Origin: Trichopria drosophilae
Lineage: Eukaryota > Arthropoda > Insecta > Hymenoptera > Diapriidae
DNA: 64,000 nt
Reading direction: 5' to 3'
Assembly: GCA_030407085.1 (NCBI GenBank)
Contig: CM059584.1
Location: 109,429,001-109,493,000 of the forward strand
Shown: positions 47,901 to 62,038 of the stretch, one piece after another
Numbering within the stretch: the first letter of the stretch is position 1
How the letters are laid out: the number at the start of each line of letters is the position of its first letter
Notes under the pieces: generated by a model
Told to the model about the DNA's origin: nothing
Database searches by the model: none
Seen by the model: only the letters and a program-made list of their open reading frames with translations
Program-made: the position numbers and the translations under genes

Positions 47901-50900
47901 ATTCCAAATTCACATTCAGAAACCCCTGTTGACAATTTTTCTTCTAAATTGTTTAAATTTTTCAATTTTTGTTCCTCATTTTCAAATTCTGATTATTTCA
48001 GAATACGTCACGCTAAAAATTCTTCGAGACTACATTTTAAGTTAGTCGGAAATTAGGAAAAATGTGGGCCAAAAGTTATTAGATAATTTAAAATTCGTGA
48101 AATAACAAAACTCTAATTTGAAATCAGTGAATGCATAAACACTATAGTAATGTTTATTTCATATGTAAATACCGTACAATTCTGATAACCAAACTCCGAA
48201 TTTTGCAAAAAAATTCAGCAAATAATTCTGCATTACGTGAATAGAAAAAAAAGATGTAATATCGTAGATTATAAGTACAAATGTTTTTCACTTCTTATAT
48301 ATTTTTCTGATGACAAAAATATAGTCTTGGTAGAAAAAATTATACATTTATAAAAAATAGCTTATAAAACATCACGTTTTTTTTAAATACATTTGACAAT
48401 ATTAATGCAAACTTAGTTTGCTCATCATTTTTAACTACACTATTCAATAGGACACCCTTGAAAATAGTCGACAACCTTTTTGCCCAGATTTTTTGCATTA
48501 CTTTACGATAAGAAAGCGCAAAGTGCAATTTAAATATTAATAGGTTAATTAGATCTAAAGTTAGAGCGTGTATTACAAAGGGTACATAAAATATCGAAAT
48601 TTAATATGTCTGCTTACTATGAAATAATTTATACTAAGTAAATAACAACTAAATTATATATTTTGTATATGTATACAAAATGTATGAGTTGCACTGACTT
48701 GGAATGTTTGATGGGTCGATTCATATATTGAATGTATATGACCCGAAGGTAAATTCACAGAAACTTTAATTTTACGCTTTATGAAAAACAAAAATTTTAT
48801 TCTTTTTTCCCTAATTTTCTTAAATAATTATTGTTTCGACGGACATCATACAAAACATACAATTAAGAAAAATTGCAAAATGTTTTTCGATGGAAAACGC
48901 GAAAAGTGAGTACAAAACAATTTGGAAAAAAAAATTTGAGTGTGAATCGTCTCCAAACGAACCTTTCCTACTGCTACATATATTTGTTTAAAAGTTATTA
49001 ATTAATTATAGGTTCTTTTTTTTCCCTTTGTCGACGATTTAAACAAATATGGTCTATTGTAAAAAACCACATTTCGTCCCGGGCAACCTTGTGGACTCGT
49101 CACTCTTTGCCGTCACTCTTTGCTCGTCACTAATGCCATTCCGAGATATATAAAATGTAGAAAAAACGTCGCGTTACGATTTTTAAAGAATTGTTCCAGT
49201 AAAGGGAGGTACAACGTAACATAAAATTATACCTTTGAACCAAATATTTCTTTACAGGGAAAATAGTTTAAACTAGTTACTCGGGGTTTGTTTAGTTACT
49301 GATCTAGAATCCGTCAATAAATATTCTAAATTCAAGATGGCGAATTCAATATGGCGGACCGAATTTGTAAAAAGTTCAAATTGTGTATTCGGGAGTTTTC
49401 GAGGTAAATAGTGTATTTTAAACAAATGAAACGTTGGAGTGCAAAACCTGCGAAGTCCAAAAAAATAAAAAACTGAGATAATCATATAAACATACATTAA
49501 ATATAGTTCTTTGAATGTTTAGAGATTGTGTATATGCAAAAAAAAATTTTACTCTTTAAAATTGAGCTGTACACTTATGAATCTGCTGTCTTTCCAATAT
49601 TAGTGGTTCCGCGTTTTTCTCAAATCTGCATAAAACGTACTTGGCAGGTTTTGCACCTCAACGCCCCAAATATTTAAGAGCATTTTCTCTGAATATGATG
49701 ATTACCAACCTGATCCAAAAGCTAAACAATGATTTAGTAAGTTCAAATTTTATCGAATTGGAAATGTGGAGGTTTTTTTCACCTACTTACCGAAGTCAAA
49801 TTTTTATTATTTCTGGAGCAAAGCTGTAGCTTATCAGTGACTTCGAAAACCCACGAATAAACAATTTGAGCTTGTTCGAGTAACTTTTTACGAATTCCGT
49901 CTGCTATATTACTTTCACAATTTTGAATTTTGAATATTTATCAACGGATTCATGATTAGCGACCTAGAAAATACAATTTGTACTATGGTTTTTTAATAAA
50001 CTATCATGCAAAATGAATAAATGTACCATGAAAAGTATGTCCTTTTTAGTAAATGGTAATATTTTATAAACATTTCTGTAGAATTTCATAAAAGTCTAAA
50101 GTTCTGTGGATTTGCCCATCAATGTGAAAGAACCACTTTTCTTTTCGTTTTACTAATTCAATAAGTGCTCAATTTTATTAAAAAAATAAAACACTACTAA
50201 TTTTTTAATCAAAGTCTAACAATATTAAAAGCAGTTTCGAAAAAGAACCGTTTCAAACCGTGAGCTGGTGTCATTTATTATATTAACTAATTTTTTTAGA
50301 TTTCTGAATAAAAATCACACAAACTAAATTATGGTAAACATTTTGGCTCTCATTAATGATAGAATTGGGTAAACGCTATCGAAAAAAATGATATTAATAT
50401 TAACGGTTTATTTTCTAGGTTTAAAAGAATATAATCGGAATTAGAACTTATAAATGAGTTCAAATCTTTTCTGAATAATAACATTTTTTCCAATTCTTCA
50501 TCCTGCCAAAATATTTCTTGAATAAACAATAATTCCAAAATGTGGTTTCAAATGAATAAATACATTTAAAAAACTATTGAACTTTAAATCCAAGACCCTG
50601 GATAACGGTCTCAAGTTTAAAACATTCAATACACTAAAAAATCATCAATTCTATGCAAAGTGTACAAACTAAAATTCTCAATTTAGAACATTGTTGAATT
50701 TAGGTCTTTGAATTGAAAGACTGACCTTTGATACTTAGCGAATAATTAAATACCTTCGTTTAGTTAGCATCCGAGAACTGTATTAACGAGCGTTTCCTAA
50801 ATGATTTTAAACTAACAGATTAGATTGCATGTGATTCTTAAAATATTGAGTGAAACACAACGTTCGAATTATTGAAGGGACTACCGAAGCGATCTAACAA

Positions 50901-53339
50901 GGCAAGAATAGGTTTTATGAGATACTCTCGTTATCGTCTTAATCATTATAAGTTTGACCTACGCCCTCGCATGGTTGATTACCATCGTTACATTTTGATC
51001 CGCAGAAAAACAAATTATGCAGTAATATCTTCAATATTGCCACTTTCCATTTTCTATTTAATAGAGATTAATAAAACCATAAGAGACTTAAACAAACAAA
51101 AATTAATCCATTAATGAAAAATCTACCAATATACTCTAATAACACAAGGAACATTAACTTACTTTTATATTAGTTTTTAACATAGAACTAAGAACACATA
51201 GAAAAACATCGAAATTTTAGTAATAAAAAACGAGGAAATTGATCTATTCTATTATTCTTTCGCTTATATTACTAATTTAAATATATTAAATATATTATGT
51301 TTTCATTTCTTAAGACAAGTCACATTCTTCTGCTAATTTTTTGTCTATTTCTTATCAGTCTTTTATCTACTTATTTCTCCCACGATTTCTACAAAAAAGT
51401 TTTGTCTCTCCACTGTAAAATCGATGTCTTAAATAAAGAGACTCAGACACTTAGAAATGTCCTTTTTTAAAATGTGTCTTGATTTAGTCGTCTTAAAATT
51501 TAATGTCTTAAAATTTAAGATATTTTTTGTTTAATGAAATGAAACTGAAATGTTCCTGTGGTATTTTTTCACACGTTTCATAAGGAGATGTAATTAAATT
51601 ATCCGATAATCACATATTAACATGTCTTTTGATCAATAATTTTTACTTATAATTATTTAATAGATCTTAGAAGCGAAATTTCATCATAATTTGATTTACC
51701 GGATGGCGAGTTATCGTAATCGACACTTAAATTTCGTAACACTGACAGAAGAAAATTGTAAAATCTACTATGGGATAATTACTCGTGTAGTCGAAATGAC
51801 GACAAAGATTACTATCCCAATAAACGAGAACGTGTGCGAAATTTTTAGTAATTTTCAGTATTCGATTTGTTTCATTTTTGAATGAAATTCAACAAATTTT
51901 AATATGAAATTAAAGGTTCTTAAATGTTTTCAGACGTCCAAAGATTTTGGAACATTTTTCGTCTTTCGAAATTATCGAATGTCATACGTTGCAATCGATT
52001 CTTTGCGAAATATTGAAGAGCAAATATTCATTTTTCAAGTTATACGGTCTTTTAATACGACATACTTAAAATGAATTATATTTTTTTTCAAAGATTTTCA
52101 TTCCAAAATTAGCTGTTTTCGCATGTATACATTAAACCACAGAACAACATTAAACATAACCTCGAACTTCAATGTACACTAACACTGCGGATATTTTCGT
52201 TTGAAAATGTTAAATATCGTATTAAAATTTGCCAAATTTCATTTGAAAGCGGAAAGAAATCGAATGTAAGCAGAACATCATTTTTTGAAATTCTTATAGT
52301 AGAAATCGTTATTTAGTAATGTTGACAGCTTAGCAAAACCTGAAAGTGTAGAGAATAGTTATTTAACTAGAGGTATATAGTTATCCTATCTTACATTCCA
52401 AGACAACTGGAAGAAGACATGAAGAAAAGTCTTAAAAATGATCACGTAATTGTCTTCAATCAAGACACCTAATTTTCTAGTGTTATTCTTTTATATCCAC
52501 TTGTTCTTATTGTTACGAAATATCGCCAATTTACACCTTAACCTGAAAAGATAAAAATTACGTTTTATTTTATTTGAGTATGCCTTTTTTTTCTTCCGTT
52601 AATTTACTTTTTCGGTATCGAGAAGTGAAAATATTTAGAACTTTCGTTAGAATCCTGAATTTTCACGCAATCTTTGTCTCTTTTGTTTGATTTTGAAAGA
52701 TTCGCGTTATCAACACTTTAAAACGTAATGCCACAGTTGCTGTAGATTCTTGGACTATCAGGGATTAGTATCTTTAGTAGGAAGTAAAAAAGATGTTATT
52801 TTACCTAAAAAATTGAACTTAACATAAAAAAAGCGATCACGAGCAAATGATTTAGGGAGATGCATATCGAAAAATGCTACAAGAGTCTAAAAAGTTTATT
52901 GACTCAGATATTTGTAATCATCACAATTGAGTGTTGTAAATGTCCTGAAATCCACGGATAAAATAGTTAATCTCTGATTTTCCATGACACCAATATGTCA
53001 ATATACATTACTAATTTACGTTTTAAACAATGTCGTGATGAAGTCATTTAAAAGAAATTTTGCGGACGTTGGCTTATGGATATGATCTGAATAGAGTGGA
53101 GAATCGGTCCATAAAGAATTCCTTAAATATTTAAATAAATACAAAATAAACGCAACTGATGCATCATATTTTCAGAGACTGAAAAAACAGTTGTTTTCAT
53201 CTGTACATATTGTCATTTTTGTTTTTTAGTGTTTCATATTTAAAAGAGTTCGTTAAAAAATTTGAAAATGAAACGAAAGATTCTGCCCAAAATTATTTAA
53301 GAATGATTTAATTATTTTCTTAATTTATTAAAGACTTAC
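44961..53339. other. long noncoding AT-rich region
   Basis: No gene supported in about 8.4 kb. Visible items are an unpaired Tc1-like terminus CACTACCATGCAAAGTTTCT (45317, preceded by TA); dispersed-motif copies at 47821-47862, 49281-49360 and 49836-49856 (minus); ACCCTTGAAAATAGTCG at 48453; and GTCTTAAA-rich segments at 51300-51530 and 52395-52480. Frames at 50872 and 51691 lack recognisable motifs. Confidence 0.45.
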
Positions 53340-53589
53340 TACCCAGATTGCAAGGCGTAAGTCTCGCGATGTCGTGATGTATGAGATCTAACTTATGAGT
53401 GCTTATGTGACTCAGGAGTGAGCAAAATATTCGGGATTGGACTCCGCATGCGCCAAAAATCTCCGCTTCCATGCACATTTGAAAGTTTTGTGATACTTGT
53501 ATCGATTGGTGGGCAACCAATCGTGAGTTTTAATCTCATTTGTGAGTTCTATTATACACCTTATGCGAACTCATGGTGATATCTGGGTA
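53340..53589. mobile_element. 250-bp foldback MITE, TACCCAGAT termini
   Basis: The ends are TACCCAGATTGCA (53340) and the complement of TGATATCTGGGTA (ending 53589). The interior carries several ACTCATAAG/CTTATGAGT-like words. The target duplication is unclear. Confidence 0.6.
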
Positions 53590-56518
53590 ATAAAAATTGT
53601 AAATAAAACGAGACAATTGTTCTGGCGATTTTCATTTTAGTGTATTTTGGTATATAGTGTGATTACAAATGAATCTTCTTTGCTACTATTTGTCTTCATT
53701 TTTGTTAAACTTTCCGACAGTTGAGGATAGATGCGTAATATTTGGGTGCGCTGTTAGAATAAACCAAAAAGCGAGTTTGACAAAATTTCAGTATCAGGCT
53801 TAAACCTCGGAATTTGTCTCTAATATCTAGAAAATTTATAATATAAAAAATTGTTGAAAAGATAAATTTTTATAGTAAATGCGTAACCTCTAACTTCAGT
53901 GCATTTAATATACGTTGCACATTCGTATGTTAAGACACGTTTAAGTGAAGACGTGATTAGAATGAAAAATAATCAAATTCATGCCAAAAACATTTTCACC
54001 GTTGCTTCGTTTTCCAGTAAATACAATTAGAAAAACTTTTATAACAACTGCAGTACATTATCTTTTGAACCGACTTCTTTTGTGAATATATACTATAATT
54101 GCTAAAATCCCATTTATCAGTTAGCAAATACGTGTAGTATTTGTTTATAAATGGACAAAAAATACAATTGAAGGTATTCCATGTGACACGTCAATAAATC
54201 ACATATGTGAATATATAAATAACATTCATCATATGATGAAATATGGATGGATATTACGTAACCAAATGGTTGCTATAACAAAACTATCGGGATGGTCTAA
54301 TATTTATATTTAGTATGTTGAGCGCTTAGTTTTTCTAAACAAACTCGTTTAGGAATGTTGAATAGCAAATTTAACAGTGTTAATAGCAATTTTAGTTTAT
54401 GGAAGCATTAAGAAAAGTTAGAAACGATTTCAACATATGTAAGTGTAGTAGAATTAACAACATGAGAGGTAACAATTGATATTTGAGGTTATGTACGTAT
54501 GGTGGAACAATTTTATTGATTCATTTACTATGGAAATAATTAATTCAACTACTTTTTATATCAAAGCGTTTTACTATTATAAAATGATTTAATCAACTAT
54601 TTTCTTTCTCTCTGCGTAGCAATCAAATTTCCGATGTTAGACATATGGTAGTTTAATGATTTCTAGTTTGGGAAATAATTTTACTTGCGATGTTTTCAAA
54701 TTGAATATTGTAGAGTGAATAATAAAAATACATAACTAAGTTAATACAATAAGCTTAAGAATTTATACTTAGTATTGAATGCTATTGAAATATTAGAATT
54801 TTATTAACTTAGTCTCATTACTCTTGAATGAAAAATTTGCGAGAAGTTCGAATTTTCATGTTCAGAACATAGAACTCTACTTTTTCTATGGAATTCCTGA
54901 TTCTGTTCTACATAATTTGACCAATTTTTTAGTAAACAAAAATTTCCAAATTAGTTATTAGGTTTTCAATTTTCCCCATTTTTTAACTAAATAAAATAAA
55001 ACACTTCAAAAGTCTCATTTATACGGATGAAACTTCTTTAAAATAGTTTCTTGAATTATATGACTAGACATTTTTTTAGTTACCTAATTCCGCTTCTAAT
55101 GTGTACATTTTGAGAACAAAAATAATAAATAGGTATGTACTTATCGACCCTTGAACAAAAAATAAACCACAATATGATTCTCATTTTTTTCTTTCAGTGA
55201 TAATGCGGATAAGATGTATGTGATTATCACATTCTTAAGACGTACTCATTAATTTTATACATTATTTCTCTGGGATTCAGTTAAAAGATGTACCATAATG
55301 ATTGACAAATGCGCAATAGTGATCAAATCCTTACTTTTTAGAAGCTACAAAGTGTCGAGAATATGGCGCTGTTTTGAGGCTCAATGTTTTTATTTAGACA
55401 TCAAAAGCAGGCAATTCGAAGTGCAGAAAGGTAATGAATATGACTCATGAAAGTGGTAATATCGTCCACCGTTTCCGCATTATCATTCAAAGAGAAAAAG
55501 AGAATAATTGTCGTTTACCTATTTAAAAAAATGTTTTTGCTCAAGTAAGGATAGATAGATACTTGTTTAGCATTTTTGCACTCAAAATATGCAAATTCGA
55601 AGCGGAATATGTTGTGCAAAATAAATTTTCTAGTCACGTAATTACAAAAATTATTTTAGGGAAGTTTCAGTGGCGTGTTTTATTGTATTTAGTTAGAAAA
55701 TGGGGAAAATTCAAGACTTAATACCTTAGTCGGAATTTTTTTCTCTGCTAAAAATAGGTCAAATTACGCAGAAAATACTCAGGAATTCGATAGCAAAAGA
55801 ATATTTCGGGTACACTTTTTATCCCTATCAATATCGTTAAATTTTAATTCGTTAATGTCAAAAGTCAACATCTCTCGATGAAATCTCGCGTCTTATGCAA
55901 GTGGAATTAGCAGTATTATTTGGGTTTATTAAAAACTGTTTGACAATACCTGCAAATCGATGAAGCTTAGAGATGTTGAGGGTCCGTTGTGAACTATAGC
56001 GTAGTTTGCAATTTGCATCTGTAATTTCTGTATAAATAAGGTTTATTTTAATGACTTCAAATTCAGAAATCATGGATATTTTCTGACATTACTTGCAAGC
56101 CATTGATCAATTGGAATTCTTGTCATGCGGTACATCAAATAGCACCAAATAAGTGCAATGTACTTACACCAGTCCTCAAGCAGGAAAAAGCTAGACTTAA
56201 ATGGATCCAAAATCGGCTTTGATCGGTTATTTCTATATTAGTTGTGGATTCGAAATCAGTAAAAACACAAACGTAGCTCCGCCTCTTCTGGAGAAATTCC
56301 AGAGCATATTTAATGTTTTTTTGTTGTATTATATACATATTTTGAAGTGACGGGTTTTAACTGGTGTATTAGTCCGAACAAAGTCGCGAGACTGTGATTT
56401 TTTAAAGTTTTGAGAACGATGTAAAATTAATATAATGAATGAAAACTCTTATCAAAGTTTCTTAACTTATAAAAGTTAGATAAAATAATAAAAAATAAAC
56501 AAAAATAAATAAACATCG
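53590..56518. other. noncoding AT-rich stretch
   Basis: A ~75 bp segment at 54514-54588 is a diverged direct copy of 1493-1567. No gene was seen. Confidence 0.5.
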
Positions 56519-56760
56519 TTAACCCCTTAACTGCCGATGACGGAGGTTTTGCCAAAATCGTAAATACTGCGCATTTTTACATATTTAAAATCGTTTAAGT
56601 TAAACAATGATTTAGAAAATGGACAACAGTATCTTGTTTAGTATACATTAGACCGTCTGAACATGATCTAATATTAAATTTGAACCAATAATCGAATTCG
56701 TTAGCCCAATTTATATTTACCATACAAAATTTGCATCATAAGCCGCAGTTAAGGGGTCAA
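56519..56760. mobile_element. piggyBac-like MITE, about 234 bp between TTAA and TCAA
   Basis: The termini are CCCCTTAACTGC (56523) and GCAGTTAAGGGG (ending 56756). TTAA is on the left and the one-base variant TCAA on the right, consistent with an aged TTAA duplication. There is no coding capacity. Confidence 0.75.
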
Positions 56761-56933
56761 ATAATACAAAAAAATGGACAAATCTTAAAAATGGAGACTC
56801 ACAGCCGTCACTTTCTCGTCGTTGGTTTCGGGTTATACGAAAGTTGGATTTAATAAAAATTTACTTACACTAACCAATTAAAATAATTTCGAACATTTTA
56901 GCTAGTGAGATGTAATGGTACTTTTCGCATTCA

Positions 56934-56958
56934 GGGCGTAAAATGAAGTTTTACGCCC
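56934..56958. repeat. perfect GGGCGTAAAA palindrome
   Basis: GGGCGTAAAA, a five-base loop, then TTTTACGCCC. It is the same word as at 13277-13365. Confidence 0.85.
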
Positions 56959-56960
56959 GT

Positions 56961-57329
56961 AATATCAACATTGCTTCTCGTTCAATCGGATGTAAGATTC
57001 GATTTTGTGTTCCGAATTTTAAACTGGGATGGATGGGTAAAATGCAGATTTACGCCGGAGAGGGTGAAAAAATTGAAGCGTCTTATGAAAAGGAGCAGGC
57101 TCTATTTTATTCGTTACGGATTTTGAACCCATAAGTTATTTATGAAACCGATTTTGGACCCATTTCAGTCGAACCGTTCCTGCTTAAGGATAGGTGTGTA
57201 ATAAGCGACTACGTTGAACCATTAATACATTGAAACGATCAAAGGCCGTGAAATTAAATTTTCATACAATACACAAATATAAAAAGTTTAATCAACTCGT
57301 ATTAATCATAGAAATTGTTACCATCTGAG
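56961..57329. other. noncoding stretch
   Basis: Contains a further weak ATTTACGCCGG (57047). No gene is supported. Confidence 0.4.
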
Positions 57330-58095
57330 ATGTTCGCTGGCCAAGAAATGGACATAATTGATGCCCATATTCTGTGACTCTAAACCAGCCTGAAAATGTA
57401 CATAAAGTGGTCAATTTATGTCCATATTTGATGGTCATATTCTGTTGCTAGAAAACAGCTTGAATTGGCCAGTATGGCCATATTTGAGTTCCATAAACGG
57501 TTACTAATAGCCAGTGTGAAGTGTGACCGAAAATTTAAGGACATAATTGATATTTTATAATAGAAAAGGGTAGTCGCTTCCCAATTTGGTAACATTATTT
57601 ATACTGAGTTAAACTTTATCTTGAGTTAAAAGTTTAGGGAGATAATATATTCAATATTCTGTTAATTTCTGAGAGTCTGGCTTAAATGGAGACCTGGTTA
57701 TAAGATCAGTTTCATGGAAAATTAGAGGAGATGTAACGATGATAAATGTTTTTTCCCCTTCTTAGCGCAGACTTCGGTCCTTTTCACAACAAACTTGTCT
57801 CTGTAATTCAATCAACTAGAAATGGACTAATAAATTGATTCAGCTGGAAAAACTGAACTATTACTATCATGAAGTAATATAGTAATATAATTAAAGAATT
57901 TTCTAGTACGGACTCTACGGCGAGGCAGATGTGCCCAGAAAAATTACCGTTAACAGGGCAGAAAATGTTCAGTTATTTCGACGAGTTCATGGCCATTTAT
58001 CATAGCCAGATTACGGACAGCTAAGCATTACAGATTCGTAGGAAAACTGTCCAGAAATAATGGCCAATATATGCCCAGCAGCCAGAAAAAATACT
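57330..58095. repeat. segment rich in TGGCCAT/TGCCCAG words
   Basis: ATGGCCA, GGCCAAG, TGGACAT, TGCCCAT, TGCCCAG and GGCCAAT recur in both orientations, clustered at 57340-57520 and 57925-58095. CATTTATCATAGCCAGATTA (57995) is closely matched near 63813. Ends were not resolved. Confidence 0.5.
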
Positions 58096-59811
58096 CACAT
58101 TATCTACCAGAGATCTATAAACTTCTATTTTAAATACATGATTTGACATAATTGTATTGGTGGTAATAGATTATGTCTATGTAATTAAATGCAACTCGCA
58201 GAAACGTTGATACCGATCAGATGGGAAATAAAGAGAAGAAAAACCTATGATAATTGTTATTTTTTGTTTGATATTTGTAGTGTTCCCTACATCTTTTCAA
58301 ACAGCGGGTACTCGTGCTTACAGCCGTACCGTAAACAATTAGTCGACCCTCCCAATATTGGCATTCGTAATATTGGCCCCTTTCCAATATTTACCGTGAA
58401 GTTCCTCTCAATACTAAGCTTTTTCTTAGACAGTTATTCGCCACACTATGAAAAATATCAGCTTAAAATATTAGATGTATTCAATTGATCAATTGCTGAT
58501 AATGCTAATCAGTTATTCTGATTAATGTAGCCGGAAAATTTCTACCAGAAAGATTTGTGCCACTTTTTCTGGTTAAATGCATTTTTGTTGTTAAATCTAT
58601 TAGTTATATATTTAAACACTAGATACAATTTTTCAAATTACATAAATTGGTTGGTCTCCATATTTCAACTTTCACCATAATAAAATGTATTTTAGAACAG
58701 AATCTTTTTTTAATTCAGTGTCTCATTCCAAATTTGGTTTGTATTTAACAAAATAAAAATTTGACAACTAATTGTAAGTAAATCATAACACGTTCCAAAT
58801 GGTTGCACAAGTATACAAGTGTTAAATTATGCGCATCGTCTGCGTAGGTGTGTTACCCTACACTGCGTACTTGAAAATTGCATTCGATATTTATAGATTA
58901 ATCAGTTTTGAAATCGTATACTTCTTTTACAACCTCCATTGAGGCTGAGAAAAAAGTGTCTGACTCACTTCATCACATGTATAACCAAGTTAACGTATAT
59001 GATTGGTACTAACGAGAATTGTTACGTCACCCTGATTTACGTTACGATTCACAGACCTTCCTTTATGCATTTATCTCCTAAACTGTATTTTAATTGATAT
59101 TGCTGTTTTGTTACGAACAAAATCTGTTGTTTTGTTGTACAAAGTTACTGCATTTCTTCCTTTATGTCATCCGGTGTAATAAAACATGAAATAACCATTA
59201 GAATATCAGTACGTGAGAAATGAGGGTCTTTTTATGTTTCATCGTCCTGTTTTAAAAACTGAGAACAACTATAAATTATTTATTATCCTGTGAATACCGA
59301 GTAAAACAATCGTATATTATATGTCAATATTATTTATTGTTTTAGTACAAAAGAAATCATTATTTACAATCTGAATATTATGAGGGTAAATATTATACGA
59401 AAAAGGAAATATTTGCTTTTTAATTCTGAATTAGGCAACAAATTGAAAGTGAAAAAGTGCAAAAGCGATGTGACATTATCTAAATTCAGTAATTTAATAT
59501 ATATATATATATTTGATCAATATTAATTTGTTTTAAAGTTAAGTTGCATTAATTAGATAACAAAGTGGGTTAAAAGTAATGGCAAGCATGGAACTAAATA
59601 AATCATTAAAAGACATTTGTAAACACTAATAAGAATACTGTAAATAATGCAAGTTTAGATGGAATAATATTTCTCATTTTCATGAAAATCAAAATTAATT
59701 ATAACCAAAATTAATCCATTAATATCGGGAATTTCATTTTTGTCAGTTCAATTTCAATCAAGTATAATTTGCATCGAAATCGAAGTTGAAAAAAATTGAA
59801 AGGTAAATATC
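58096..59811. other. noncoding AT-rich stretch
   Basis: A 99-residue ATG frame at 58189-58488 has no recognised motif and contains repeated CAATATTGG words. An (AT)n tract lies at 59498-59512. No gene is supported. Confidence 0.45.
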
Positions 59812-60762
59812 CTACTATTGTCGAGGTCGCTCTTCAAGATTTTAATGTAAAAATTGAGGTTCAGCTATAAGGAATTTCAATATGGCCCTAAATATACAGA
59901 AAAAAAATGTCAAAAAATTAGGAAATATTTATTCTTATCAATTTTTTTGTCAACTATCGGAATATTGGGACTCTATTCAACTCAGAAGAAAAATGATGAA
60001 AATATTTGATATTTTGGAAATCGTTTTGTTTTTATAGCCCATTTTATTTTAACGAAAAAGTTCTTTGAAAATTTTCTGGACGATCTACTTAGAAAACTAT
60101 GAGCTTTTTTAAAAAAATGCTATTACGAAATGTTCTTAGAACTCATCGACGAATATACTTTTTCCAGATTTTGTGGACAGTAATTTATTCAATTATATTT
60201 TGTCGTTTACAATGTTCTCTACAGCTTTATTGTTTTCAAGGAAAAAAAATTAAAATGTTATAGTTTAGGATTTTTTCCTCGCAAACCATGAACGTTCTGA
60301 AAAAATCAGAAAGAGAAAAAAATGCTTCAAATTCGTCAAAGAATCTACCAATACTTTTTTCTAACATTTTTGTAAATATTTGAAATATTTTTAAAAATTT
60401 AAATTAAAATATCACTAAAAAACCTGCAAAATTACAAAATATTCCTCGATGAATTCTAAGAACATTTCGTTACAAGCTTTTTTTAAAATAAACTTATATT
60501 TTTTTCAAGAAATTTTCATCCGAAACGCCATTTTAAAGTCGACAAAATAAAGTGGGGTATAAAAGTAAAATTTGTTTCCTAAAATTGAAATATTTTCTCA
60601 AACAAACAGTTTGAATAGAACCCGAGTATTAGAAAAAATGAATGAAAATAAATATTTCAACATTTTTTGACAATTTTTTTGTAAATTTGACGAAATATTG
60701 GAATTCCTAATGGCTGAAACTCAATTTTGACCTCAGAATCTTGAAGAGCAATAGTAACACAT
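59812..60762. repeat. foldback repeat, arms about 365 bp
   Basis: Left arm 59812-60180 and right arm about 60395-60762 are reverse complements with gaps. Pairs include ACGAAATGTTCTTAGAACTC (60125) with its partner near 60455, and CTCTTCAAGATT (59830) with its partner near 60742. The left end starts GTCGAGGTCGCTCTTCAAG, a member of the dispersed motif. The loop is about 210 bp. Confidence 0.8.
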
Positions 60763-62038
60763 GAACCTTTTAATTTTAATTTTTGTTATTTTTGTAATTT
60801 TTTTCACTTTTTTTATACCAAATACTTGATTGAAATTGATGTGACAAATATTCCCGGCATGTATTTTGATTTATACAAAAGAATTGTTTATAAGCACGGT
60901 CCGAGGCCGATTTTCGATAATTTTCATTATTTATTATTTTTAATAAAAAATTATACATGATTTTCCTGTAATTTTTCAAGTAAAATCGATTCTCAGAATC
61001 ACACACACAAAAAAGATTTTGTTTAAAACCACCTTTGACGAAATTGTTTATGACAAATTATTATAAACAACGAAATATTGGTATTTTTTGTCTTAATGGG
61101 TTAAAAAACTTATTTAAACATTTAATAATAGATGCGGAATAATTATTTAAATAGAAAACTCATAAGATTACTGTTTTCAAAAAATGTTTAAAAATATGAA
61201 TAATCTCAAGATGGGACCAGGACCAGATATCAGATATCCTGACCAGGATTTTATCCGGGAAATAAAAACTTCTACGCAGGTTGTTTGAACTTGTCCATTT
61301 TACAGTATTTCCTATGCTGCTTGAAATTGTAAGAAAATAAGCTGCAGTAAATTAGTATAATGACAAAATTAGAAACGAGTGCTTCATGTCATCACTCGTC
61401 ATGCATAATTTAACGGTGGCGTGCACTAATTACTGAATTCTGTTACAAATACTATCTGGTTATTCTGAACTGAATTTGAATTGAAAAATTCATTTTCAGT
61501 CAGTGTCATTAGACCGTTGAAACGTCAATTAATAAGGAAATATATGTTTTTGTTAGAAATTGTATACAAATTTGTTGTCGAATTGTTTTTTTCATCCTGG
61601 AAAGTCTGTAAGGTTTAATAATATCATCTTATGTTCTATACAAATATTATTACACAAATATTTCTTTTCATGTGTTGAGCATACATACACTTTCTTAACA
61701 GAAAAATGGTGAATTCGATCATTCGCGCATTTCTTATCTTATGTGGTCAAGTTTTAACAAACCGATAAACCTATACCCTCTGCCGTATACTTTTACCAAT
61801 TTTTAAGAAGACATTGGTGCAAAATTTCACATCGGATGATCTTATTAGTACATGATCGTCTTTCAGGTCTTTCTAAATAATAATTATAATACAGATGTTT
61901 TGATAATGTGAAATTAAATTAAACTAAAAATATAAATGCAGAAAAAACATATCTTCGATATAGTAGATATACATAGAACTAAAAGAAAAAAATCACAAAC
62001 AAAATGAACGGACATTTTTTCGCTACGTTGTACAGTTG
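60763..62038. other. noncoding AT-rich stretch
   Basis: TCTTAATGGGTTAA (61091-61104) resembles an unpaired piggyBac-type right end. No gene was seen. Confidence 0.45.

Noticed and set aside
58189..58488. 99-residue ATG frame
   Set aside because: No recognisable motif and contains short repeated words, so chance or repeat-derived.
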